Assembly (NCBI GenBank): GCA_965198285.1
Contig: OZ240251.1
Span: 1,860,001-1,924,000, forward strand
Source of the DNA: UBA11872 sp965198285
GTDB lineage: Bacteria > Chloroflexota > UBA11872
Direction of reading: 5' to 3'
DNA: 64,000 bases
The position numbers and the translations under genes were made by a program. Shown in pieces: positions 17,297-26,179 of this stretch. Within the stretch, counting starts at the first letter, position 1, and each line of letters opens with the position of its first letter. Below the pieces are notes generated by a model, which worked only from the letters and a program-made list of their open reading frames with translations, did no database searches and was not told the DNA's origin.

Positions 17297-17450
17297 GGAG
17301 CTGGAGCTGAGCAACGCGACCCGCCGACAGTCGTTGGCCAAAGATTCGCGAGAAGCGGACTGGGCTAGAATTGCGTGCTTGAGGCGGCGACGTGCCTTCG
17401 GAGCAATCGTCGGGGCCACCCGTGGCTCGTCATGCGCAGGGGACATATCG

Positions 17451-17615
17451 ATGCAGGGAACACGTGATCGAAAACTCGGCCGTCGTCGTCTGCTGGCGGT
17501 CGCAGTGCTAATGCTTGGCGTCACGGTTGCGTCCACCGTTGCGGCCTGTGCCGAAAGCGACAGGTTCGAGTTCAAGCCGCGAGGCACGGAGTCGCCAATC
17601 AGGCACCAAGGCTAG
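17451..17615 (+). CDS. Micro-lipoprotein, copy c
   Basis: The 54-codon copy of the twin-arginine/lipobox frame (LGRRRLLAVAVLMLG, STVAAC, tail ending FKPRGTESPIRHQG). It stands in the same position relative to ADP-ribosylglycohydrolase truncated copy 2 as copy a does to truncated copy 1. Confidence 0.55.
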   Translation: MQGTRDRKLGRRRLLAVAVLMLGVTVASTVAACAESDRFEFKPRGTESPIRHQG

Positions 17616-17627
17616 GGCCCGACGCCC

Positions 17628-17714
17628 CACGCGCATCTCGGGTACCGGCTCGGAGGTCAGTCGTCTGTTCGAGTCGAGGCCCAACACACACGACAACAAC
17701 ATCAGGCCGCTGTG
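17628..17714 (-). pseudogene. GH32 gene fragment 2
   Basis: Near-identical to the fragment at 12660-12746 (VLGLDSNRRLTSEPVPEM). It is part of the about 1.4 kb segment that is duplicated at 11.7-13.2 kb and 16.8-18.1 kb. Confidence 0.75.
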
Positions 17715-17995
17715 TCGTAGCAGTCCGCACTTCAGTGTGCCCACGAGGCGGCACGTAGTTCTGCGGCTGGGGTCATCGTGGCGTCGGGACAGTCCGCCAA
17801 CCGTCCAAATGCGCGATGAGGCCGACGCATCGGCGGCCACCCGGCCCAATCAGCCCTGCCGTACCGGGTTTTTCAGAACTTCCCTAAGATATGAGCAGAC
17901 CGGACTGGGCGAGAATCGGGCGCTTGGGGCGGCGAAGGCTCGTAGGAGCAATCGTCGGGGCCACCCGCGGCTCGTCATGTGCAGGCGACAGTTAG

Positions 17996-18154
17996 ATGCA
18001 GGTAGTACGTGATCGAAGACTCGGCCGTCGTCTGCTGGCGGTCGCAGTGCTAATGCTTGGCGTCACGGTTGCGTCCACCGCTGCGGCCTGCGCCGAAAGC
18101 GACAGGTTCGAGTTCAAGCCGCGAGGCAAAGGGCTCACCTCCGGCGCTCGCTGA
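17996..18154 (+). CDS. Micro-lipoprotein, copy d (tail altered)
   Basis: The 52-codon frame has one in-frame codon loss in the arginine run (RR instead of RRR), lipobox TAAAC, and the usual tail up to FKPRG. It then runs into GKGLTSGAR and a stop because the repeat is interrupted by the integrase remnant. The junction is at about 18127. Confidence 0.45.
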   Translation: MQVVRDRRLGRRLLAVAVLMLGVTVASTAAACAESDRFEFKPRGKGLTSGAR

Positions 18155-18870
18155 CGACTTTTGGATGCACGTTCTGCTCCAGCAGCATGGTGGCGTGTGT
18201 GTGCCGGAGGTCGTGGAACCGAACGTCAGGCAGTTCTGCGATTTGAAGCAAGCGCTTGAACGCACGGTGCAGATTGCGTGGGTTGATCGCCCCACCGTCC
18301 GGAACGGTGAACACCAAGCCGTAGTCGCGATACGCCGCGCCGAGCATCAGGCGGGATTCCGCCTGCGCTGCTCGGACGCCCCGCAAGAGTTCAATCGCCG
18401 CGGGGGATAGGGAGATCGCGAGGCGACCTCGGGCGGTCTTGGGCGGTCGGAGCTCGTAGCCCATTCCCCGCACGCGGGCCAGCGCCTGAACCACGCGCAA
18501 CACGCCACCGTCCACGTCTACGGCACTCAACGGCAGGCCGAGCAGCTCAGACCGGCGCATCCCCGTCAACAGAGCCAAATGCACGAGTGGCCCATACCGC
18601 GAGAGGTGGCATGAGGCGCAGAGTCGTCTGACCTGCTGGCGGTTCAGGACTGCAAACTCTCGACGTCTGGCGACGGGCGGTTCAACCGCGCGCGATGGAT
18701 TGACAATCAGCAATCGCTACTGCACGGCTCGCTCGAGCGCGGCGCGCAGCACCTGAAAGTGGCTCCGTACGCTGGCAGGGGCCAAGCCGCCGCGCCCGTC
18801 GAGGCGCCCATCGGTGCGCCAGTGATGAAGCATGGCGGCGATCGATCCTGCCGAACAGATTTGTGTACTC
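18135..18870 (-). pseudogene. Tyrosine recombinase (phage-type integrase) remnant
   Basis: The minus strand encodes much of a tyrosine integrase: core-binding part (GGLAPASVRSHFQVLRAALE), then the catalytic domain with Arg in LTGMRRSELLGLPL and the H-x-x-R box in FHDLRHTHATMLLEQ. An in-frame TAG at 18717-18719 splits the two parts in one frame. The protein stops right after HPKVVSE, so the C-terminal helix with the nucleophilic Tyr is missing at the joint with micro-lipoprotein copy d. It cannot be active and marks an old integration. Confidence 0.85.
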
Positions 18871-19178
18871 CCTCGTGGCGGAGAGGGTGGGACTCACACA
18901 TTCGAGTTACGCGTAGATGCGGCTCATGGCTCCCACACCTGATGCGACCGCGTGCAGCGAGACCCGTATTGCACTCAGTAGCCCTCAGTTGTCGTCAAGG
19001 CATGATCAAATCCATGATCAAAAAATCGTGCACCGGAGAGACCCTAGATCGTTCGCCGGTTCGGCAGGACTACGCCCGTCGATTCTGAGTGATCTTTAAC
19101 AGCGCCGCGCACGGTCAACCTCCGCACCACCTCCTATTACGAGAACCGCAGCTCTGGACCGCTCCGTCGCCTTCGTGT
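18871..19178. other. Gap upstream of the integrase remnant
   Basis: No gene seen. A short direct repeat (CATGATCAAATC then CATGATCAAAAA, 19001-19024) could be part of an old attachment or promoter region of the integrase; this is weak. Confidence 0.3.
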
Positions 19179-19454
19179 CTAGAGATCGGACCCCGGAAGG
19201 CCTGATATCGCCCCACGTGCGGCTTCCACGTTGGCGGCGCTAAGCCGGATCGACATCGCTAGGGTGACGCGTCGGGCACCAAGGCCTCCCTCGGCTGCTG
19301 CCTTAGAGAGCTGGGTGTCGATTGTCTGATCAGCCGCGACTCGCCGCGCGTTCTCGCCGGCACGTCGTGATGACGCTTCCTGCCCGCCGCCCTCACTATT
19401 GCGCGCGCGGGTGGGTGCGAATCCTAGATGTGGAGCCTCCCAGGATCGCGTGTG
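19179..19454 (-). other. Possible gene fragment, no start codon
   Basis: An open frame of about 90 codons ends at 19179 and reads like protein (GENARRVAADQTIDTQLSKA, then GLGARRVTLAMSIRLSAAN), with no usable start. Its upstream end lies at the border of the tandem duplication. I do not recognise it; it may be the C-terminal relic of a lost gene. Confidence 0.3.
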
Positions 19455-20821
19455 TCAGCAGTGACGGCTTACAACGAGAATGGCCCTCGGATCCAGACTG
19501 ACGCCGTGTTCCTCGTCAACTGCTGGATGCCGAGGACGCGACGAGCGTGGCCGGGAGCTCGACGTCAACTGGTCGATGTTCGAGCACACTCGTGGTCAGG
19601 GCCTCCAGGGTGTACATGTTGACCACGGACTGCGTCAGTGGGACGACGGGCTCCGAGACTCCGCGCGCCACGTCGACAAAATTCTCCATCTGCAGGCGGA
19701 AGATGTCGGCCGACGGAACCTCATATCGGTCGTACAGTCCCCTACCGTACTGGTGCTCGATAACCGTATCGTCGTACGGTCGCCAAGCCCTCTTCACGTA
19801 CAACCTTCCCTCGCTGCCAGTAATGCTCAAAGCCTCGCTTGTGTACGCTTGCCTGCTACTTTCTACGACGCCAATACAGCCACTGTCGTATTCGATCAAT
19901 CCGAATTGACGGAAAATCGTGCCATACTTCTCGCTCAATCTTCCGCTGCAGAAGACGCTTACCGGTCGAGCCGCCAGCAGACCGGCGTCGGCAGGAATTC
20001 CTTCGCTGCTGCCGTTGACACCAAGCCCGGTCCACCGACCCCCTGCCGCGACCGATGCGAAATGATTCGCGGCGTTGACCGCATAGCAGGTGGTATTCCA
20101 TGGGGTCCCGCCGGCACGCTCTGTGTCATGCGACCAATTTCGATCCGGGTCTGTTGGATCATCCTCCTCGGGATCGAAGTTGCTGAACGTGGCGCTCACC
20201 GAGTCCACCCGGCCGATCTTGCCCGCGCCGACCAGTCGCTCGAGCTTGGCAATAAGCGGGTGGTGCCGGTACATAAACCCTTCCATGAGAACCGCGCCTG
20301 CCGATTCGACTAACTCGGCAATCTCCAGGGCGTCCTGACCGGTGACGGTCAGTGCCTTCTCGCACTGAATGCTGCGTGCGCCGGCGTTCAGACAGCGCTC
20401 AATCTGCTCCCGGTGTTGACTGGGCCACGTCACCAATACCACGCCGTCCAGATCGTGCACACGGATCATTTCCTCGAAGTCAGTATAGAAAGCCTCGCAC
20501 CCGTACTCTGCGGACCATTCCTTAGCCACAGCTTCGCGGATATCACAGCAAGCCGCGATCCGTGCCTTATCCGACGCAGCGGCGGCGCGACCATGACGGT
20601 AGCTGATCCCGCCGCATCCAATCAGTCCGAGGCGAAATACATCTTGATCGCCCTGCGTCATCAGTCCTCCGTTTGCCGGTTTGACCGCTCAGCTCGAACT
20701 CGTTACCGGTTCAGCGGGTATTCTATCGCCGCAATCGGCGCGGCGTGGCGAAAACAAGACGGCGACTGCGGCGGCGCGATTCGACAGCGGGCGAGACCGT
20801 TATGCGTTCGCGGAGCAGAAG
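19426..20821. repeat. Tandem duplication, unit 1
   Basis: About 1.4 kb holding one Gfo/Idh/MocA gene plus flanks, followed after 59 bases by a second, near-identical unit at 20881-22281. The duplicated flanks reach about 90 bases past the gene's 3' end and about 160 bases before its start. Confidence 0.9.
19516..20661 (-). CDS. Gfo/Idh/MocA family oxidoreductase (tandem copy 1)
   Basis: The 381-residue protein has the classic Rossmann GCGG (RLGLIGCGGISYRHGRAA), the conserved EK with a changed Pro (QCEKALTVTGQDALEIAELV instead of EKP), and the family's H-x-x-x-x-H region (GFMYRHHPLIAKLERLVG). GGAGG lies just before the ATG. It is closest to sugar-dehydrogenase members (glucose-fructose oxidoreductase or D-xylose dehydrogenase-like). 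Its twin at 20971 differs at about 25-30 residues. Confidence 0.92.
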   Translation of the reverse strand: MTQGDQDVFRLGLIGCGGISYRHGRAAAASDKARIAACCDIREAVAKEWSAEYGCEAFYTDFEEMIRVHDLDGVVLVTWPSQHREQIERCLNAGARSIQCEKALTVTGQDALEIAELVESAGAVLMEGFMYRHHPLIAKLERLVGAGKIGRVDSVSATFSNFDPEEDDPTDPDRNWSHDTERAGGTPWNTTCYAVNAANHFASVAAGGRWTGLGVNGSSEGIPADAGLLAARPVSVFCSGRLSEKYGTIFRQFGLIEYDSGCIGVVESSRQAYTSEALSITGSEGRLYVKRAWRPYDDTVIEHQYGRGLYDRYEVPSADIFRLQMENFVDVARGVSEPVVPLTQSVVNMYTLEALTTSVLEHRPVDVELPATLVASSASSS

Positions 20822-20880
20822 AGGCAGCATCTAGCCCGGTGACTGTGTCACCGCCGTCGTTGGCGGGTGGTCGTGCCTCA

Positions 20881-22281
20881 AGATGTGGAGCCTCCCGGGA
20901 TCGCGTGTGTCAGCAGTGACGGCTTACAACGAGAACGGCCCTCGGAGCCAGACTGACGCCGTGTTCCTCGTCAACTGCTGGATGCCGAGGACGCGACGAG
21001 CGTGGCCGGGAGCTCGACGTCAACTGGCCGACGTTCGAGCACACTCGTGGCCAGGGCCTCCAGGGTGTACATGTTGACCACGGACTGCGTCAGTGGGACG
21101 ACGGGCTCCGAGACTCCGCGCGCCACGTCGACAAAATTCTCCATCTGCAGGCGGAAGATGTCGGCCGACGGAACCTCATATCGGTCGTACAGTCCCCTAC
21201 CGTACTGGTGCTCGATAACCGTATCGTCGTACTCGGCCCAAGCCTTCTTCACGTACAACCTTCCCTCGCTGCCAGTAATGCTCAAAACCTGGCTTGCGTA
21301 GGCTTGCTTGCTACTTTCTACGACGCCAATACAGCCACTGTCGTATTCGATCAATCCGAATTGACGGAAAATCGTGCCATACTTCTCGCTCAAACTTCCG
21401 CTGCAGAAGACGCGCACCGGTCGAGCCGCCATCAGACCGGCGTCGGCAGGAATTCCCTCGCTGCTGCCGTCGACACCAAGCCCGGTCCACCGACCTCCTG
21501 CCGCGACCGATGCGAAATGATTCGCGCCGTTGACCGCATAGCAGGTGATATCCCATGGGGCCCCGCCGAAACGCTCTGTGTCATGCCGCCAATTTCGATC
21601 CGGGTCTGTTGGATCATCGTCCTCGGCATCGAAGGTGCTGAACGTGGCGTTCACCGAGTCCACACGGCCGATCTTGCCCGCGCCGACCAGCCGCTCGAGC
21701 TTGGCAATAAGCGGATGGTGACGGAACATAAACCCTTCCATGAGAACCGCGCCTGCCGATTCGACTAACTCGGCAATCTCCAGGGCGTCCTGACCGGTGA
21801 TAGTCAGTGCCTTCTCGCTCAGAATGTTGCGTGCGCCGGCGTTCAGACAGCGCTCAATCTGCTCCCGCCGTTGACTGGGCCACGTCGCCAATACCACGCC
21901 GTCCAGATCGTGCACACGGATCATTTCCTCGAAGTCGGTATAGAACGCCTCGCACCCGTACTCTGCGGACCATTCCTTAGCCACAGCTTCGCGGAGATCA
22001 CAGCAAGCCACGATCCGTGCCTTATCCGACGCAGCGGCGGCGCGACCATGCCGGTAGGTGATGCCGCCGCATCCAATCAGTCCGATGCGAAATACATCTT
22101 GATCGCCCTGCGTCATGAGTCCTCCGTTTGCCGGTTTGACCGCTCAGCTCGAACGCGTTACCGGTTCAGCGGATATTCTATCGCCGCAATCGGCGCGGCG
22201 CGGCGTGTCGAGAACAAGACGGCGACTGTGGCGGCGCGCTTCGACAGCGGGCGAGACCGTTATGCGTTCGCGGAGCAGAAG
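20881..22281. repeat. Tandem duplication, unit 2
   Basis: Second copy of the unit at 19426-20821, offset 1455 bases, with a few small indels in the promoter-side flank. Confidence 0.9.
20971..22116 (-). CDS. Gfo/Idh/MocA family oxidoreductase (tandem copy 2)
   Basis: The 381-residue twin of the gene at 19516. It keeps RIGLIGCGGITYRHGRAA, SEKALTITGQDALEIAELV and GFMFRHHPLIAKLERLVG. Most substitutions are conservative, and both copies keep frame and ribosome-binding site (GGAGG). Both are therefore probably functional, or the duplication is recent. No difference in active-site residues is evident by eye. Confidence 0.92.
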   Translation of the reverse strand: MTQGDQDVFRIGLIGCGGITYRHGRAAAASDKARIVACCDLREAVAKEWSAEYGCEAFYTDFEEMIRVHDLDGVVLATWPSQRREQIERCLNAGARNILSEKALTITGQDALEIAELVESAGAVLMEGFMFRHHPLIAKLERLVGAGKIGRVDSVNATFSTFDAEDDDPTDPDRNWRHDTERFGGAPWDITCYAVNGANHFASVAAGGRWTGLGVDGSSEGIPADAGLMAARPVRVFCSGSLSEKYGTIFRQFGLIEYDSGCIGVVESSKQAYASQVLSITGSEGRLYVKKAWAEYDDTVIEHQYGRGLYDRYEVPSADIFRLQMENFVDVARGVSEPVVPLTQSVVNMYTLEALATSVLERRPVDVELPATLVASSASSS

Positions 22282-22407
22282 CGGTTCGCTCTCCCGCTGG
22301 GCCATTCGATGGAATGGCTGGAACAGGTCATCGTGCATCGCATTCCGCCCCGGATCACCCCGTACCATATGCTTGCGATCGTCTCGGTACACGACGCATT
22401 ACTTTAG
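22282..22407 (+). other. Possible C-terminal gene fragment in the gap 22117-22452
   Basis: The plus strand reads FALPLGHSMEWLEQVIVHRI, continues PPRITPYHMLAIVSVHDALL and stops. The frame continues upstream into the duplicated unit (DSGRDRYAFAEQK) but has no clear start. Unrecognised; perhaps the remainder of a gene cut by the tandem duplication. The rest of the gap holds the promoter region of the minus-strand gene. Confidence 0.3.
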
Positions 22408-22452
22408 GCGGCGTCAACGCCACGCGGCTCAACCAGTAGGGACTGACAAGGC

Positions 22453-23550
22453 ATGAGCTTCAGGATCGGGATCATCGGACATACCGGCCGGGGTAACTAC
22501 GGCCACAGTTTGGACATGGCCTTCGTGGGCGTCGAGGGTGTCGAGATCGTGGCCCTGGCCGACCCAGATGACGAAGGGCGAGCGGAAACCGCCGCCCGCA
22601 CCGGCGCCGCCACGGCGTACGCGGACTACCGCGAGATGTTGGATAGGGAAAAGCTCGACATCGCCGTGCTGGCTTCGTCAGAAGTCGGCGACCACCGCGA
22701 GCTCGTTGTAACGGCGGCCGAGGCGAGAGCCAACATCTACCTGGAGAAACCGGTAGCTGCCGCACCGGAGGATGTTGATGCGATGATGGCAGCTTGCGAC
22801 CGGTCCTCTGTGCTGTGCGTGGTAGCCCACCCTTGGCGGGGCCATCCGCCGATCCAGCGAGTGGCAATCGACCTCATCAGGTCCGGCAAGATCGGCGAGC
22901 CGAGGCTCGCACGGATCTATGGCAAGGGGGGCGAGCACGGAGGCGATCCGATGTTCCTTGACCTGTATCCCCACTTCTTCGATTTCCTGTGGCAGCTCTT
23001 TGGTACCCCGCTGTGGTGTCACGCTCATCTGACCCAGGACGGCCGCACCTGCGAGCCCGCCGACCTCAATCCCGGATGGACTGGAGTAGGGCTCGTCGCC
23101 GGTAATGGGATTAAGGCCTACTACTGTTTCGAGGGAGGCTTCGCGGCGGAATACGAATCGTACCGGGGCGACGGCATCGAGACCCCGTATCGCATCGACA
23201 TCCACGGCACTGCGGGCACGCTGTCGCTGCCAGGGCCGATGGGGAGAGGACCGGACATCTTCTTTCATCCGCTGGCGAATCCTGGACTCATCGGCGACGA
23301 CCGCTGGGAGGTCATCCCCTCAGAGCCGCCGCCGGATCAGCATAAATGGGTGAACGCGCATCGGCGCATGGCCAGGTCCATGATGGACATGCTCGAGGGT
23401 AAGGGGCCGGAATGGGAGTTGGTGCAACTTCCCGACGCGAAGCGCCACCTGGAAATGGCCATGCTGGCCCACGCGTCACATATGCAAGGTGCGCGAGTGT
23501 CCCCGCCGTTGCCAGACGGTAAGAACCCCTTCGACCATTGGACGGCGTAG
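22453..23550 (+). CDS. Gfo/Idh/MocA family oxidoreductase
   Basis: The 365-residue protein begins FRIGIIGHTGRGNYGHSLD, then IVALADPDDEGRAE, NIYLEKPVAAAPEDVDAM and a C-terminal domain. The atypical glycine loop with a Y-G-H resembles the gene at 8318 rather than the tandem pair. It stands alone on the plus strand before a GH32 remnant and is probably NAD(P)-dependent. Substrate unknown. Confidence 0.88.
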   Translation: MSFRIGIIGHTGRGNYGHSLDMAFVGVEGVEIVALADPDDEGRAETAARTGAATAYADYREMLDREKLDIAVLASSEVGDHRELVVTAAEARANIYLEKPVAAAPEDVDAMMAACDRSSVLCVVAHPWRGHPPIQRVAIDLIRSGKIGEPRLARIYGKGGEHGGDPMFLDLYPHFFDFLWQLFGTPLWCHAHLTQDGRTCEPADLNPGWTGVGLVAGNGIKAYYCFEGGFAAEYESYRGDGIETPYRIDIHGTAGTLSLPGPMGRGPDIFFHPLANPGLIGDDRWEVIPSEPPPDQHKWVNAHRRMARSMMDMLEGKGPEWELVQLPDAKRHLEMAMLAHASHMQGARVSPPLPDGKNPFDHWTA

Positions 23551-23708
23551 ATCGGTAAACCGCCGCTGTCGGACCCCAACGCCCCTTGCGCCGGGTCCGT
23601 AGCGTCGATAGCGACGGCCACCGGCGCGCCGGATAGCCAGATGGCCCTCCGAATCCTCTTGGCTTTCGACACCACGCATTACGTGGCATTGCCGTGCCCG
23701 CTGACTCC

Positions 23709-23978
23709 TTAGGCGTGTACCGGGACACTCTCCGTTCCATCCCAGATGGCATCGAGTTCCCAGACGTCCAGCGAGGTCAGGCTCGGTTGGCCAATGACGT
23801 CAAAGGTCGCGCTCGGTCGTGCCTTGCGGCTGAAGACGTGCAGGCCCAGGCTGTCGGACCGCGTGGGCTGGTAGAACAGGTGGTAGCGTCCGGCCCACTG
23901 GATGAGGCCGTCGGGGTCGTTCATCCAGTCCGATGGCGGCAGAAAGTGGTACCGCGGGCGCTGCGGATCGCTCATCAT
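23709..23978 (-). pseudogene. GH32 gene with large internal deletion
   Basis: The first about 37 residues of the GH32 gene at 13297-14760 (PRYHFLPPSDWMNDPDG, with NG changed to DG) are joined in frame to its last about 50 residues (TRSDSLGLHVFSRKARPSA to the stop). About 400 residues, including the acid/base region, are missing. The 5' flank still matches that of the intact gene. It belongs to the second copy of the GH32/SBP/ADP-ribosylglycohydrolase module. Confidence 0.9.
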
Positions 23979-24439
23979 GCTGCTTCCTTGGTGTTGCGTG
24001 CGCCGCATAGCAGCGGAGCGTTCAGAACTAGGGTGCCCGAATCTGTGACGGGGTACAGCCTTGACGGATTGCGGCAGGACCGCGAGCACGACTCCCGCCT
24101 CGCGCCGCCAGTCCCGCCCTCATCTGATGAAGGACCCGCGCAGCGGGGAGGCTCTTGCCCAACCACCGGCGGGCCTCTTGGGGGCTCATCGAGATCCACT
24201 CGCCTGCGCCGTGCCGGGTGAGCACCGTCGTGAGGGACTTGCGCCTCGAAGCGGGCGGCCGGCCGCACGAATGTGCGCCGCCGTCTCCCATGCCCAATCG
24301 TGCACCGAGCGGTGCGCGCAGGTAGGCCATTGCGCCTCCTGAGGTTGATTGATTCTTTCTCCTGGGATTGTTAGATTTTGAACTCTAGCTGTTGCTGGCG
24401 CCCCAGGGTGCCGCTTGCAGAGTCCCAATGGAGGTCAGG
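23979..24439. other. Divergent intergenic region, GH32 relic / SBP 3
   Basis: It holds the old GH32 5' flank and the SBP 3 promoter. A 100-codon minus-strand frame (24028-24330) has one protein-like stretch (GAGEWISMSPQEARRWLGKS) but no support otherwise; I leave it uncalled. Confidence 0.4.
24349..24377 (+). promoter_or_regulatory. Predicted promoter of SBP 3
   Basis: TTGATT, 17 bases, TAGATT, matching the element before SBP 2 (14959-14987), with GGATTGTTAG conserved while nearby bases differ. Confidence 0.55.
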
Positions 24440-25924
24440 ATGCCTCGAATGATGACGAGACGCCAGGCGTTGGTCGCGGCCGGTGGGGTGGCGCTGGGAG
24501 CTACCGCCGGGATGGTGCTGGCTGCTTGTGGTGAGGCAGAGGTCGCCGAGCCCCCCGCTGAGCCGGCGCCAGCCACGCCGGCCCCGGCCCCGGTGGCTGA
24601 GCCCCCGCCGCAGAAGCAGGCCGTGGATATCGAGTTCGTGCACGACCACGTGTCCGGACCGCGTGGCAATGCGATGAGGTGGGGGCTGGAGCAGTTCGCA
24701 AGCCAGTTCCCTGAAATCAATGTCCGGTTCGTCGTTCAACCGGCTGACTTCGAAGACTCGTTCGCCATCCAGCAGGCCGCCAATTCGCAGGGCGAGGTCG
24801 CCTTGCTTAGCGGGGCCTTCTTCATGTCGTGGGTAGAAGGTGGGGCCTTCACACAAATCAACGACGCCTTGAGCAAGAACCCACGATATGACGCGAATGC
24901 CCAATTCTTTGGGCCTGACGCGTTCGCAATAAACTTCTGGAATCGAGTTCCGTCGTCGCACCTCGAGCCAATCTCAGGTCCGACATTCGGTCTGCCCTAC
25001 CAGGGCAACATGATTGGCTACTTTTTCAACGTTGACATGATGACCAAGGCGGGCATCGAGTTTCCCACCGTAGGCAAGTGGGGGATCGAGACGGAATACC
25101 TTGAGGCGTTGAAGAAGGGCACTGATCCCGAAATCGGTCAGTGGGGTACGCGAGGGTTAACCGGTGCGTGGCCCCACGGCCTGTTCCTGCCGATTGCGCT
25201 GTCGGATCGGGACGACCTAATGCCCGTGTACAACAGCGATGCCACGCGCTTCGAGGCCTACGACGAAGGCGGGGATCGAGGCCTGCAGTTCATCATTGAC
25301 ATGGCCCGCAAACACAAGGTCTCTTACCCGCCCGGGGACTACCGAGAGATCGCGGGCGAGTTCGGCGACCCGTTCTCGGCCGGCAGGCAGATGATCTGGA
25401 ATGCCGGCGGTGCGGTGGGCACACTGGCAAACCGGATCAAAGACAGGTTTGAGTGGTCAATGGGTCCGATTCCGGAAGGCAGAAACGGTGAGCCGCATCC
25501 GAACAACTTCGACGGACAGCCGCATTTAATCACCAACACTGCGCAACGTCGGGGCACGGTCGAGCAGGCGGTCGAACTCATCAATTTCTTCGTCGGGCCG
25601 GGAGTTCAGGGACGCATCGCCATTGATCGTGGGTCCCTCCCCTACAACAAGGAGGCGATCGCCTCAGCCGAGATGGCGGCGGGGCCGCCGGCGAACCACA
25701 GTCTGTGGAACGACCAGGCGCAGCGCACCGATCACCGACATCTGCAGTGGGCGCACCCCAATTGGGCGGAGATGTGGCCGATTTACAGGTGGGACAAGAC
25801 CTTTCTTGGTGAGGAGACTGTAGAAGAAGGCCGCTTAAGGGTGACCACCGAGGCGGATAAATTCCTTGAGAGGAACCACGACAACTGGGCGTCGCTCAAG
25901 CGATATGCGGAGGCGGCCTCCTGA
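24440..25924 (+). CDS. ABC transporter solute-binding lipoprotein (SBP 3)
   Basis: The 494-residue paralogue of SBP 2 has leader MTRRQALVAAGGVALG, lipobox LAAC, HDHVSGPRGNAMRWGLEQFA, GEFGDPFSAG, RRGTVEQAVELINFFVGP and IAIDRGS. A GGAGGT site four bases before ATG 24440 fixes the start. The most conserved blocks between SBP 2 and SBP 3 are the start of the mature domain and the last 150 residues. The middle, which would line the ligand cleft, differs more, so the ligand may differ. A full ADP-ribosylglycohydrolase gene faces it downstream. Confidence 0.93.
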   Translation: MPRMMTRRQALVAAGGVALGATAGMVLAACGEAEVAEPPAEPAPATPAPAPVAEPPPQKQAVDIEFVHDHVSGPRGNAMRWGLEQFASQFPEINVRFVVQPADFEDSFAIQQAANSQGEVALLSGAFFMSWVEGGAFTQINDALSKNPRYDANAQFFGPDAFAINFWNRVPSSHLEPISGPTFGLPYQGNMIGYFFNVDMMTKAGIEFPTVGKWGIETEYLEALKKGTDPEIGQWGTRGLTGAWPHGLFLPIALSDRDDLMPVYNSDATRFEAYDEGGDRGLQFIIDMARKHKVSYPPGDYREIAGEFGDPFSAGRQMIWNAGGAVGTLANRIKDRFEWSMGPIPEGRNGEPHPNNFDGQPHLITNTAQRRGTVEQAVELINFFVGPGVQGRIAIDRGSLPYNKEAIASAEMAAGPPANHSLWNDQAQRTDHRHLQWAHPNWAEMWPIYRWDKTFLGEETVEEGRLRVTTEADKFLERNHDNWASLKRYAEAAS

Positions 25925-25954
25925 CAAGCTAGAAGCAGCGGCGCGACGGAATTG

Positions 25955-25984
25955 GCGAAGCAGCCTCTTCGGAGGCTGCTTCGC
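25955..25984 (+). terminator. Terminator hairpin after SBP 3
   Basis: A 13-base stem (GCGAAGCAGCCTC), loop TTCG, then TTATGC. It is the counterpart of 16578-16607 with a compensated base-pair change. Confidence 0.75.
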
Positions 25985-26179
25985 TTATGCAGACTCTTCG
26001 TGTGGGTCGTACGGTCGCGGGTTCATACCGGATCTACAGCCGTCGATATCATGCCGGGCCGTCGCGCAGTCGCTGGCGGGCACGGGTTGTACTGAGCGGA
26101 TGTGATCTCCCAGCGGACACGCCGCGCGCACACGGCTCGCGCCTATCCAGGCAGCGGCCGGCCCGCGGCTGATGAGGAC

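Noticed and set aside
18900..19440. tRNA gene or attachment site beside the integrase remnant
   Set aside because: I found no cloverleaf or T-arm motif; the short repeat at 19001 is too weak to call an att site.
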